Shown piece by piece: positions 1 through 7,240 of a stretch of DNA of 9,593 bases. The notes under the pieces are model-generated. The model was given only the letters and a program-made list of their open reading frames with translations, had not been told where the DNA came from and searched no databases. Numbering within the stretch: the first letter of the stretch is position 1; each line of letters opens with the position of its first letter. A program made the position numbers and the translations under genes. The stretch covers positions 1-9,593 of the forward strand of contig JBCDBL010000140.1 in assembly GCA_039183635.1 (NCBI GenBank), in the 5' to 3' direction. The stretch comes from JBCDBL01 sp039183635. Its GTDB lineage: Bacteria; Pseudomonadota; Alphaproteobacteria; Caulobacterales; Parvularculaceae.

Positions 1-567
1 ATGACCGTGGGGCTGCTTGGCGGCTCGTTCAATCCTGCGCACGACGGACACAGAGAAATCAGCCTTCAAGCGCTGAGGCGCATGCAGCTGGATCAGGTCT
101 GGTGGCTGGTCTCCCCGCAAAACCCGCTGAAAAGCGCTGATGACCTCGCCGATTACGACGCCCGCGTAGCGAAGGCGCGCGCAGTCGCCGATCATCCGCG
201 CATCCGCGTGTCCGATTTTGAACGCCGGCGTAAACTGCAATACACCTACGATACGTTGCGGGCGCTTATCGCACGGCATGGGGGCGTGCGGTTTGTCTGG
301 CTGATGGGCGCGGATAATCTGCAAACGTTCCACAAATGGGCGCAATGGCGCGCCATCGCCGGGCTTGTTCCCATCGCCGTGTTCGCCCGGCCGGGCTATG
401 AGCTGAGTGCGCCCCTGTCAAAAGCCGCCCAAGTTTTTTCTTATGCACGGGTTGACGAGCGCCAGTCTAATATGTTCGGACTAAGGCAGCCGCCCGCATG
501 GATATACCTGCCGGAGACGCGCAATCCTCTGTCCTCGACGCAAATTCGCGCCGGGGGAAGTGCGTAG
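1..567 (+). CDS. nadD: Nicotinate-nucleotide adenylyltransferase
   Basis: This cytoplasmic enzyme transfers AMP from ATP to nicotinate mononucleotide, giving deamido-NAD, the next-to-last step of NAD synthesis. The N-terminus carries the nucleotidyltransferase signature GGSFNPAHDGH (residues 7-17), whose HxGH (14-17) binds ATP phosphates. The family segments WLVSPQNPLK (35-44) and MGADNLQTFHKW (102-113) follow. The C-terminal SSTQIR (178-183) is the second nucleotide-binding motif. At 188 residues it is near the short end of the family and ends soon after SSTxIR, as expected of alphaproteobacterial versions I know. The ATG is the first base of the window, so its ribosome site cannot be seen and an upstream start cannot be excluded; the GLLGGSFNP motif begins only a few residues in, so the start is plausible. 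In many alphaproteobacteria rsfS follows directly; here egtD intervenes. Confidence 0.95.
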   Translation: MTVGLLGGSFNPAHDGHREISLQALRRMQLDQVWWLVSPQNPLKSADDLADYDARVAKARAVADHPRIRVSDFERRRKLQYTYDTLRALIARHGGVRFVWLMGADNLQTFHKWAQWRAIAGLVPIAVFARPGYELSAPLSKAAQVFSYARVDERQSNMFGLRQPPAWIYLPETRNPLSSTQIRAGGSA

Positions 568-591
568 CGAAGGGCGAGCCGGCCAAGTTCA

Positions 592-596
592 AAAGG
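592..596 (+). promoter_or_regulatory. Ribosome binding site for egtD
   Basis: AAAGG lies 7 bases upstream of the TTG at 604. It matters because no ATG or GTG occurs in frame between the nadD stop and the conserved EgtD N-terminus, so this site supports TTG as the start codon. Confidence 0.55.
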
Positions 597-603
597 CTTT
601 CCC

Positions 604-1584
604 TTGGCCGTTATTCATAAGCCTTATAAGGCGCTCAGCTTCTTCGCCGATTTCGAACCCCCGCTCAGCGACTTTCGCGCCGACGCCCTCGCCGGGCTGT
701 CGCTGCCGCAAAAGGCGTTGTCGCCGAAATACTTTTACGACGAACACGGCTCGGCGCTGTTCGACAAGATCTGCGCGACGCCTGAATATTATCCGACACG
801 GACGGAAACAGCTTTGTTGGAACTCGTCGCCCCGGACATCGCCGCCGCGATCGGCCCCGACGCCGCCATATTGGAGTACGGCAGCGGGTCCAGCGTGAAA
901 ATCATCACGCTGCTGAACGCCTTGGAACGCCCGGCGGAATATGTCGCCCTGGACATCTCCCGGGAGCATTTGATCGCCAACGTCACGCCGCTCACGGAAC
1001 GGTTTCCAAATGTTCCCATCGGCGCTGTGTGCGCCGACTTTACGCAAAAACTTGCGCTGCCGGACGCCGCGCCCCACGCCCGCCGGGTCGGGTTTTTCCC
1101 AGGCTCGACAATTGGAAATTTCGAGCCGGACGACGCCATCGCCTTTTTAAGGAACGCCCGCGCCACCCTTGGCGAAAACGGCCTGTTCGTCTTAGGCGCG
1201 GATCTCAAAAAGGACGAAACGGTCCTTAACGCCGCCTACAATGACGCCGGCGGCGTCACGGCGGCGTTTAACCTTAATCTGCTCACCCGCATGAAGCGGG
1301 AACTGGATGCGGTCCTTAATCGCGATGATTTTGAGCATTACGCCTTCTATAACGCCGAAAAAGAGCGAATCGAAATGCATTTGCGCGCTTTAAAAACGAC
1401 AAAAATCGAGATCGACGATCACGTTTTTGCGTTCACCGCCGGTGAGACGCTACATACCGAAAATTCCCATAAATTTCAGAAAGATAACATCGCTCACCTT
1501 GCACAAGAGAGCGGTTTTCACCTGTCTGAAATGTGGACGGATGCAGGAAATTTATTCTCCATCTCCCTGCTCAGCGCCGCATAA
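604..1584 (+). CDS. egtD: L-histidine N-alpha-methyltransferase (EgtD-like)
   Basis: EgtD uses three S-adenosylmethionine molecules to trimethylate histidine to hercynine, the first step of ergothioneine synthesis. The 326 residues match the family length. Recognisable segments are YFYDEHGSALFDKI (43-56), PEYYPTRTE (60-68), the SAM-binding loop LEYGSGSSVK (90-99), LDIS (116-119), PGSTIGNFEPDD (166-177), ADLKKDE (199-205), ERIEMHLR (254-261) and TENSHKF (285-291). By comparison with the mycobacterial enzyme, N172, Y212, E286 and S288 match the histidine-binding residues, so it should be active on histidine. The start is TTG, the only standard start in frame between the nadD stop and the conserved region. 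It begins 36 bases after nadD, probably in one transcript. EgtB, often adjacent, is not in the window. Function as a methyltransferase of this family is firm; product use is inferred. Confidence 0.92.
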   Translation: MAVIHKPYKALSFFADFEPPLSDFRADALAGLSLPQKALSPKYFYDEHGSALFDKICATPEYYPTRTETALLELVAPDIAAAIGPDAAILEYGSGSSVKIITLLNALERPAEYVALDISREHLIANVTPLTERFPNVPIGAVCADFTQKLALPDAAPHARRVGFFPGSTIGNFEPDDAIAFLRNARATLGENGLFVLGADLKKDETVLNAAYNDAGGVTAAFNLNLLTRMKRELDAVLNRDDFEHYAFYNAEKERIEMHLRALKTTKIEIDDHVFAFTAGETLHTENSHKFQKDNIAHLAQESGFHLSEMWTDAGNLFSISLLSAA

Positions 1585-1641
1585 AGGTAACGTTCGACGA
1601 TAAGGCGTGTTACATTATTTAGGTATCGTGCGACTTTTAAC

Positions 1642-1645
1642 GGAG
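1642..1645 (+). promoter_or_regulatory. Ribosome binding site supporting a CTG start of rsfS
   Basis: GGAG (within CGGAGA) lies 7 bases before a CTG codon at 1653 that is in frame with rsfS. No ATG, GTG or TTG exists in that frame between the stop at 1638-1640 and the conserved core, so this site is the main support for the proposed unusual start. Confidence 0.5.
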
Positions 1646-1652
1646 AATATCG

Positions 1653-2096
1653 CTGACACCGCACCAGAGCCAGGCGACGCCAGGGCGAGAACGCCAAGCC
1701 GTCGCAGCGACCGACATTGAGGACGACAGTCCCGGCGGATCGCCAGAAGAACGCGCCAAGGCGCTTCTCGACATCGCCCTTAGCAAACTCGACGAGGATA
1801 AAGCCGAAGAGGTCGTGAAAATCGATCTCGCGGGCAAATCCTCCATGGCCGACGCCATGGTGGTCGCCTCAGGCCGATCCCAGCGCCACGTCGGCGCCAT
1901 CGCGGACCATGTGATGCGGGCCTTTAAAGAAGCCGGGTTCAAAAAAGTCCGGATTGAGGGACTGCCGGCCTGCGACTGGGTGCTGATCGACGCCGGCGAC
2001 CTCATCATCCATTTATTCCGGCCGGAGGTGCGCGCCTTCTATAACCTAGAGCGCATCTGGTCGCCGGAGGCGATGGGCGAGCCCGCCGCGTCGTAA
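1653..2096 (+). CDS. rsfS: Ribosome silencing factor RsfS (CTG start proposed)
   Basis: RsfS binds ribosomal protein uL14 on the 50S subunit and blocks joining to 30S under nutrient stress. The conserved domain starts near ALLDIALSKLDEDKAEEV (residues 37-54) and continues with IDLAGKSSMADAMVVASGRSQRHV (57-80, in overlapping blocks), CDW (107-109), GDLIIHLF (115-122) and RAFYNLERIW (127-136). The first in-frame GTG, at 1815, would cut off the first helix and strand, so translation must begin upstream. The frame is open back to a TAA at 1638-1640 with no ATG, GTG or TTG; CTG at 1653, behind GGAG, gives 147 residues, a normal length with a flexible N-terminal tail. ATT at 1716 is the other option. 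A different-frame GTG ORF at 1628-1720 leaves a one-base indel possible. The gene identity is secure; the start is not. It ends 4 bases before rlmH. Confidence 0.88.
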   Translation: MTPHQSQATPGRERQAVAATDIEDDSPGGSPEERAKALLDIALSKLDEDKAEEVVKIDLAGKSSMADAMVVASGRSQRHVGAIADHVMRAFKEAGFKKVRIEGLPACDWVLIDAGDLIIHLFRPEVRAFYNLERIWSPEAMGEPAAS

Positions 2097-2100
2097 CACG

Positions 2101-2583
2101 ATGCGCCTGCTCATCGCCGCCGCCGGGCGCCTGAAAAGCGGTCCGGAGCTGGAACTTGTCGCCGATTATCGCAAACGGGCGGCGGGGGTCGGCAAACCGC
2201 TGGGGTTTTCGCAACTCGACATTGTAGAAATCGAAGCGCCAAAGGGCCTGAAAGGTCCGTCTTTAAAGAACAAGGAAGCTCAACTGCTCCTTGCCGCCGC
2301 ACCGGACGGCGCAAAGCGAATCGCCCTGCATGAAAAGGGCAAGTCCCTGGCGAGCGCGGCGCTGGCCGAGACACTCGCCGCCTGGCGGGACGACGGCGCG
2401 CCCGCTGCGGCGTTTTTTATCGGCGGCGCCGACGGCCACGGGCAAGACGTACTGGACAAGGCGGATCTGCGCCTCGCCTTAGGCCCCGCCACGTGGCCGC
2501 ACATGCTTGTGCGAGTCATGCTAACAGAGCAAATCTACAGGGCGACAACGATCCTTGCGGGTCATCCCTATCATCGTGTTTGA
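2101..2583 (+). CDS. rlmH: 23S rRNA pseudouridine-1915 N3-methyltransferase RlmH
   Basis: RlmH is a SPOUT-fold methyltransferase that adds a methyl group to N3 of pseudouridine 1915 in helix 69 of 23S rRNA, acting on assembled 70S ribosomes. The knot region is clear: FFIGGADGHG (105-114) is the SAM-binding glycine loop, and LGPATWPHMLVRVMLTEQIYRA (127-148, two abutting blocks) plus GHPYHRV (154-160) form the C-terminal signature. At 160 residues it has the normal length, and translation ends directly after PYHRV as in the family. No convincing Shine-Dalgarno lies close to the ATG. The start follows the rsfS stop by only 4 bases, so translational coupling is likely. Pairing with rsfS is conserved widely in bacteria; both act on the large subunit. 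Confidence 0.96.
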   Translation: MRLLIAAAGRLKSGPELELVADYRKRAAGVGKPLGFSQLDIVEIEAPKGLKGPSLKNKEAQLLLAAAPDGAKRIALHEKGKSLASAALAETLAAWRDDGAPAAAFFIGGADGHGQDVLDKADLRLALGPATWPHMLVRVMLTEQIYRATTILAGHPYHRV

Positions 2584-2592
2584 CAGTGTGAA

Positions 2593-3966
2593 GTGAAGCG
2601 AACCACCAGACGCATGGTTTTGAAAGTTCCATACAGGCAGGGCCGCATTCCAACGACCGCCGGGATGGCATTCGCCTTATGCCTTGGCGTTATCGCCGGC
2701 GCTGCACCGGCTTACGCCCAAACGGCGACGCCGGAACGGCTGGAAGCGCTTGAAGAACAACTTGAAACGCGCACGGAAGAAAAAGAGCGTCTGGCGGAAG
2801 AGGCCGCTCAGCGCAAACGCGAGGTGGCGTCTTTGCGCCAGCGCCTCATCGAAGCGGCGGAAAGCCTGCAACAAATGGAAACCAGAGCGAGCGCCATTGA
2901 GTCTCGGCTAATGACGCTGACCGGCGATGAAGCGGCGCTCACTGCAAAGCTCTACGCCGAGCGCGACACGCTGGCGGAGGTGCTCGCCGCCCTGCAGGCG
3001 CTGGAGCTCTCTCAACCCCCGGCGATCGCCGTCTCCCCCCAGGACGCCGCAGAGGCGGCCCGGACGGCGATGGTGCTCGGCTCGGCTGCGCCGGAGCTCG
3101 CCGAACGCGCCGAAGCGCTGCGCATCGACCTGGACCGCCTCGCCGCTTTGCGCGCTGACATGGAAACCGAGAAAACGGCGCTTTTGCAAACCAACGAGGA
3201 GTTACGGGGGCGGCAGTCCATCCTGGAAGAACTTTTGTTTGAAAAACAAAAAGAGGAGACGGAAGCCTCCCTGAAAGCGCGGCAAGCCCAAGCCCGCGTC
3301 GCCGCGCTCGCAGCAAAAGCCACCACATTGCGGGGCCTTATCGACCGATTGGAGGAGCAGGCCCGCAGAGTCGCGCCAAGGTTGAAACCCGCCGCACCGC
3401 CCCCCGCCACGGCGCCCTCGCCAGGGTTAAAACGGCCTCCTGCGAATGGGGCCCCGGAAAAAGACATGCCCGGTATTGCAGCGCCGGCGCCGTATCAGCC
3501 GAAAATGCAATTTGCCGAGGCAAGAGGCCGCCTGCGCGCGCCCGTCGCAGGCGCTGTTATAGAGCGTTTCGGCGCACGGCGCGCCGGCGGCGGAAAAACC
3601 GAAGGCCTGCGCGTCGCAACACGGGGCCAGGCCGTCGTCACCGCGCCGTTTAACGGCCGTATCGTTTTCGCACGGGCCCAAAAGCCCATTGGCAACGTGT
3701 TGATCCTTGATGTCGGCGGGGGCTACCATATCATCCTTGTCGGCATGGATCGCTTTTACGCTGTGGAAAGCCAAGACGTGATAACTGGAGAACCGATCGG
3801 CGTTATGGGCCCTGAACGTGACATAGCCGGACTCTTCAGCGCCGGTTCCGAGGCGCCGGAGCTTTATGTGGAGATCCGGAAAAAAGGCGAGCCTGTGGAC
3901 CCCGCCCGCTGGCTCGAGACAAACGCATTCAAGAGGACCGCGGCGATCGCCCCGGAGCTTCGCTAG
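2593..3966 (+). CDS. envC: EnvC-type murein hydrolase activator with degenerate LytM domain
   Basis: This is a secreted coiled-coil protein with a C-terminal LytM (M23) domain, a type that activates cell-wall amidases at division; LdpF is the Caulobacter counterpart I know of. A signal peptide spans about residues 1-42, with a hydrophobic core (23-40) and a likely cut after AYA (40-42). Long charged coiled coils cover about 46-140 and 165-262, followed by a proline/alanine linker (264-300) and LytM at about 312-441. Active M23 enzymes have HxxxD and HxH zinc ligands; here the matching places read KTEGLRV (335-341) and ELYVEIR (423-429), so the ligands are gone and it should act as an activator, not a hydrolase. 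GTG is 9 bases after rlmH; an in-frame ATG at 2614 is an alternative start. Its stop overlaps the ctpA ribosome site. Confidence 0.9.
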   Translation: MKRTTRRMVLKVPYRQGRIPTTAGMAFALCLGVIAGAAPAYAQTATPERLEALEEQLETRTEEKERLAEEAAQRKREVASLRQRLIEAAESLQQMETRASAIESRLMTLTGDEAALTAKLYAERDTLAEVLAALQALELSQPPAIAVSPQDAAEAARTAMVLGSAAPELAERAEALRIDLDRLAALRADMETEKTALLQTNEELRGRQSILEELLFEKQKEETEASLKARQAQARVAALAAKATTLRGLIDRLEEQARRVAPRLKPAAPPPATAPSPGLKRPPANGAPEKDMPGIAAPAPYQPKMQFAEARGRLRAPVAGAVIERFGARRAGGGKTEGLRVATRGQAVVTAPFNGRIVFARAQKPIGNVLILDVGGGYHIILVGMDRFYAVESQDVITGEPIGVMGPERDIAGLFSAGSEAPELYVEIRKKGEPVDPARWLETNAFKRTAAIAPELR

Positions 3967-3975
3967 GAGACGCAT

Positions 3976-5322
3976 ATGACCGCCACCCCCAATCGCACAC
4001 GCAAGACAGCGCCAAAGAAAAAAGGCGTGTCGTTCCTCTCGCTCTTTGCTGCGGCCTTCGGCGGCGCCGCGCTCACCGCTGTTGCGTTGTCCTCCGCGCC
4101 GGCGGCCCACGGGTTTAACAGCAACACCTTCCGACAGCTGGACCTGTTCGGCGAGGTTTTCGAGAAGGTTCACGCCAATTACGTCACAGAAGTGGAGGAT
4201 GAGGAGCTCGTGGAAGGCGCCATCGACGGCATGTTGATGACGCTCGACCCCCATTCAAGCTACCTGACCATTGACGACTTTAAAGATATGCAGGAGCAAA
4301 CCAGCGGGGAGTTCGGCGGCCTTGGCATTGAGGTCACCCAGGACGAGGACGGCTGGGTGCAAGTTGTGGCGCCCATGGACGAGACGCCTGCGGCCAGAGC
4401 GGGCCTTGAGACCGGCGACCTGATTATCGCCGTCGACGATGAATCCCTCATGGGTCTCACCCTGAACGAGGCGGTGGACAAACTCAAAGGGCCCAAGGGC
4501 ACCAGCATCAAAATCACAATCGCGCGGGAGGGCGAAGATGCGCCCTTCGACGTCGATATCACGCGCGAGATCATCAAGGTGCAGTCGGTGCGCAACCGGA
4601 TCGAAGGCGACGACATCGGTTATATTCGCGTTACATCGTTTACGGAGAAAACCGAAAGCGGCCTTAAAAAAGCGATTTCAGACGTGAAGAAAGAACTTGG
4701 GCCCAATATGAAAGGGCTTGTTCTGGATCTGCGCAACAACCCTGGCGGTTTGCTCGATCAGGCGATCGCCGTGTCCGACGCATTCCTTGATCGCGGCGAG
4801 GTGGTCTCCACGCGCGGCCGCAACGCCGGCGACACGCAACGCTATAACGCAGGCCCAGGCGACATGCTGGAAGGCACGCCCGTGGTGGTGCTCATCAACG
4901 GCGGTTCCGCTTCGGCTTCGGAAATCGTCGCCGGCGCCCTTCAAGATCGCAAGCGTGCAACGATCCTCGGGGTTCGCAGCTTCGGCAAGGGCTCCGTCCA
5001 AACGGTCATCCCGCTGCAAGGCGGCATTGAGGGGGCGCTGCGTCTGACGACAGCACGATATTACACGCCCTCGGGACGATCGATTCAGTCCACGGGCGTC
5101 GAGCCGGATATTGTCGTGGAGATGCCGCGTCGGCGCAGCACCGAACGCCCCAAGGAAGAGGACCTGCCCGGCGCCCTTGAGAGCGAGGGCGACGCCCCCT
5201 CCGCGGGAGACGCAAGCGTCGCAGGGTCATGCGAGGAAGGCGACTGTCAGCTTGAGCGAGCTTTGAAACTTCTGCGCGGCGAGGTGATTGCGGAAGCTGA
5301 AGCGATTGTGAAGGCCCAATAA
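3976..5322 (+). CDS. ctpA: C-terminal processing protease, S41 family
   Basis: CtpA-type proteases cleave periplasmic proteins from near their C-termini using a Ser-Lys dyad, with a PDZ domain that recognises substrate tails. A basic N-terminus (KTAPKKK, 10-16) precedes a hydrophobic segment (about 18-44) that is a signal peptide or anchor. DPHSSYL (91-97) and the PDZ domain (about 110-195) follow. The protease core contains IGYIRVTSF (214-222), LVLDLRNNPGGLL (248-260), GGSASASEI (309-317) and FGKGSVQ (336-342). S313 and K338, 25 residues apart, and Q342 match the known dyad and helper residue, so it should be active. The C-terminal tail is acidic and has two cysteines (C419, C424). ATG is preceded by AGGAG at 3965-3969, 6 bases away and overlapping the upstream stop. 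The neighbouring LytM protein suggests a role in envelope remodelling. Confidence 0.95.
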   Translation: MTATPNRTRKTAPKKKGVSFLSLFAAAFGGAALTAVALSSAPAAHGFNSNTFRQLDLFGEVFEKVHANYVTEVEDEELVEGAIDGMLMTLDPHSSYLTIDDFKDMQEQTSGEFGGLGIEVTQDEDGWVQVVAPMDETPAARAGLETGDLIIAVDDESLMGLTLNEAVDKLKGPKGTSIKITIAREGEDAPFDVDITREIIKVQSVRNRIEGDDIGYIRVTSFTEKTESGLKKAISDVKKELGPNMKGLVLDLRNNPGGLLDQAIAVSDAFLDRGEVVSTRGRNAGDTQRYNAGPGDMLEGTPVVVLINGGSASASEIVAGALQDRKRATILGVRSFGKGSVQTVIPLQGGIEGALRLTTARYYTPSGRSIQSTGVEPDIVVEMPRRRSTERPKEEDLPGALESEGDAPSAGDASVAGSCEEGDCQLERALKLLRGEVIAEAEAIVKAQ

Positions 5323-5416
5323 GGACGTCTATCGTCCCGCATTACCAAACCATTAACCATCCCGCCGTTAAGTTTCACGTGGCGGTCAGGGCTTAATAGC
5401 TTCTGGCGCGCCGTGC

Positions 5417-6637
5417 GTGAATTTTACAGTGACGGCGATGGCGAAACCTCCGGCCAATTCAGCGCTTTTAAGCCCTCTCACCGGCCTTTTGGCGTTACGT
5501 CGCCGTAAGGCCCGGGTAAGCCCGTTCGCGATCGCTGCATTCCTGATCGCCAGCCTCGCATTTGGCGGCCTGTCGGCCATCGCCATGTTCGGCGATCCCT
5601 TGGGCGGCGAGCCGCGGGTCGCCGTCGCTGTGGACCCCAGTCTTGCGCGTCTGCGCCCCAGCATTCTCGCCGAAGCGCCCCCTGAGGCGCCGGTTGAGCA
5701 GCCCCAGACCTTTGGGGAAATTGAACGGCCCGCCCAAACCATGATTGCGCCGGAGGCCGCCGGCATTCGCCCGGCGCCGAAACCGGAACCCCCGGCCAAA
5801 CCGCGCAGCCTCGGCCCCCCGCCGCCGCTTGCAGACCTTTTGGCGAACGCCTCCGACGGACAGGGCGGCCCGATGCCGAAAATCGGTCCCGACGGCGCAC
5901 GGGCGAGCGATTATTACGTGCGCCCTTTCGACGACGGCGACGGCCGACCGCGCATCGGCATCATTCTGTCCGGCCTCGGCCTGTCGCAATCCATGACAGC
6001 CGCCGCCATCAAAGATCTGCCGCCGGAGGTGACGCTGTCCTTCGTGCCCTATGCGAAAAATCTCAGCGTCTGGACGGCGGAGGCCCGGGCGGCGGGGCAC
6101 GAACTGATGCTGGAGATCCCGATGGAGCCGTTCGACTATCCCGCAAACGATCCGGGACCGCTCACATTGCTGACGTCCAATTCCCGGGCGGAGAACGACC
6201 GTCGGCTAGATTGGCTGATGGGCCGGTTTCAAGGATATTTCGCAGTGATGAATTATCAGGGGGCGAAGTTTTCAACGTCGCACACATCTTTAAAACCGTT
6301 CCTGCAAACCCTGTCCAACCGCGGCGTCGCCTATATCGATAATGGCGGCTCGCAACGCTCCGTCCTCGCCGAGGTGACGCGGAACACCGAAACGCGATGG
6401 ACCGTGGTCGACCGGTTTTTAAACGCGCGGGCGACGCCGGAATCTGTAGACCGCCGGCTTTTGGAGCTGGAGGCCCTCGCCCTGCAAAACGGCGCCTCCC
6501 TCGGCCAGGGGCTCGCCAATCCTGTAACGGTAAAGCATATCAAAAACTGGGTTGCAGACCTGGAGGCGCGGGGCTATGTCATTGCGCCGGCGTCTTCCGT
6601 CCTTCGGCTTCGCACGCGTCAAGCGCAGCAAGGATAA
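5417..6637 (+). CDS. Divergent polysaccharide deacetylase family protein (COG2861/YibQ type)
   Basis: A membrane-anchored protein with a periplasmic NodB-like barrel of the divergent polysaccharide deacetylase type. The transmembrane segment is about residues 37-58, after a basic stretch (RRRKAR, 28-33). A proline-rich linker (about 85-165) leads to the barrel (178-398), recognised by RPRIGIILSGLGLS (177-190), LPPEVTLSFVPYAKNL (201-216), GHELMLEIPMEPFDYP (227-242), NDPGPLTLLT (244-253) and a final APASSVL (390-396). The places where active relatives carry DD, NHMGS, DS and GHPHP read LSGLG, NYQGAK, IDNGGS and GQGLANP, so metal-dependent deacetylation is unlikely. Alphaproteobacterial members I recall share some of these changes. 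GTG at 5417 and ATG at 5438 are both possible starts; neither has a clear ribosome site. Its place behind ctpA is typical for the class. Its exact function is unknown. Confidence 0.85.
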   Translation: MNFTVTAMAKPPANSALLSPLTGLLALRRRKARVSPFAIAAFLIASLAFGGLSAIAMFGDPLGGEPRVAVAVDPSLARLRPSILAEAPPEAPVEQPQTFGEIERPAQTMIAPEAAGIRPAPKPEPPAKPRSLGPPPPLADLLANASDGQGGPMPKIGPDGARASDYYVRPFDDGDGRPRIGIILSGLGLSQSMTAAAIKDLPPEVTLSFVPYAKNLSVWTAEARAAGHELMLEIPMEPFDYPANDPGPLTLLTSNSRAENDRRLDWLMGRFQGYFAVMNYQGAKFSTSHTSLKPFLQTLSNRGVAYIDNGGSQRSVLAEVTRNTETRWTVVDRFLNARATPESVDRRLLELEALALQNGASLGQGLANPVTVKHIKNWVADLEARGYVIAPASSVLRLRTRQAQQG

Positions 6638-6696
6638 CCGTGCAAGCGGTCTGGCGCCGCGGCGCGCTTGTGAAGTGAAATGATGCATTTTTGCTT

Positions 6697-7206
6697 ATGA
6701 CGGACTTGTCCCTCTACCGACCGAATATCGGCGTCGCCCTGTTCAACGGGCGCGGCCAGGTATGGATCGGTCATCGCGCCTCTGAAACGATCCGCGACCC
6801 CGACGATCCGCCTGACGCCTGGATGTGGCAAATGCCCCAGGGCGGCATCGACAAAAAAGAAGCTTTCGAACCGGCCGCCCGCCGCGAGTTACAGGAAGAA
6901 ACCGGCGTGACGTCTGCGGAACTTTTGCTCATCACCCCCGGTTGGCTCACCTATGATTTCCCCGAAGGCTACACCCGCAAGGGCCGCGTCGGCCAGCGCC
7001 AGAAATGGGCGGCGATGTTGTTCCGGGGCGATGAAGCGGAAATCGATCTTGAGACGGACGATACGCCGGAGTTCGACGCCTGGCGATGGGCGGAGTTAGA
7101 AGAAACCCCGGATCTCATCGTGCCGTTTAAACGGGAGGTTTATGTGGAAGTTGTGGAAGCGTTTCGGCCTTTAAGGAATCTCATTCGCAATGGGGTTTTG
7201 CGTTAA
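6697..7206 (+). CDS. rppH: RNA pyrophosphohydrolase (Nudix)
   Basis: RppH removes pyrophosphate from the 5' end of triphosphorylated RNA, which lets 5'-end-dependent RNases begin decay; alphaproteobacterial relatives also hydrolyse diadenosine polyphosphates. The full Nudix box GX5EX7REUXEEXGU is present at residues 49-71, with E55, R63, E64, E67 and E68 all in place. YRPNIGVALFN (7-17), WMWQMPQGG (42-50), the GRVGQRQKW block (96-104) and FDAWRW (126-131) are typical of RppH. At 169 residues the length is normal. ATG at 6697 is preferred because MTDLSLYRPN is a usual family start; TTG at 6691 would add two residues. It lies 59 bases after the deacetylase gene, with no strong ribosome site, and a six-codon reading frame overlaps its start (see findings). 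It is the last plus-strand gene before a convergent gap. Confidence 0.94.
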   Translation: MTDLSLYRPNIGVALFNGRGQVWIGHRASETIRDPDDPPDAWMWQMPQGGIDKKEAFEPAARRELQEETGVTSAELLLITPGWLTYDFPEGYTRKGRVGQRQKWAAMLFRGDEAEIDLETDDTPEFDAWRWAELEETPDLIVPFKREVYVEVVEAFRPLRNLIRNGVLR

Positions 7207-7240
7207 AGCCCAATATTATTTTTAAAAACACATGCTCCGC

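Noticed and set aside
1593..1620. Possible promoter in the egtD-rsfS gap
   Set aside because: TTCGAC and TTATTT at 16-base spacing match the consensus poorly, and alphaproteobacterial promoters are too variable to call on this basis.
1815..2096. rsfS starting at the GTG at 1815
   Set aside because: This would remove the conserved N-terminal helix (ALLDIALSKLDEDKAEEV) that is clearly encoded upstream in the same open frame.
3427..4254. Long minus-strand open frame opposite the envC-like gene and ctpA
   Set aside because: It runs antisense to two well-supported genes, crosses their boundary, and has a composition typical of a shadow frame.
5323..5337. GGACG/CGTCC hairpin just after ctpA as a terminator
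   Set aside because: The stem has only 5 pairs and no T-run follows, so it is not convincing.
5353..5371. TTAA pair upstream of the deacetylase gene resembling a CtrA site
   Set aside because: The two TTAA elements are separated by 11 bases, whereas the CtrA consensus needs 7, so this is not a good match.
2587..6679. Shared 11-mer TGTGAAGTGAA before the envC-like gene (2587) and before rppH (6669)
   Set aside because: Several repeated 11-mers are expected by chance in a window of this size, and the two sites have different positions relative to the starts.
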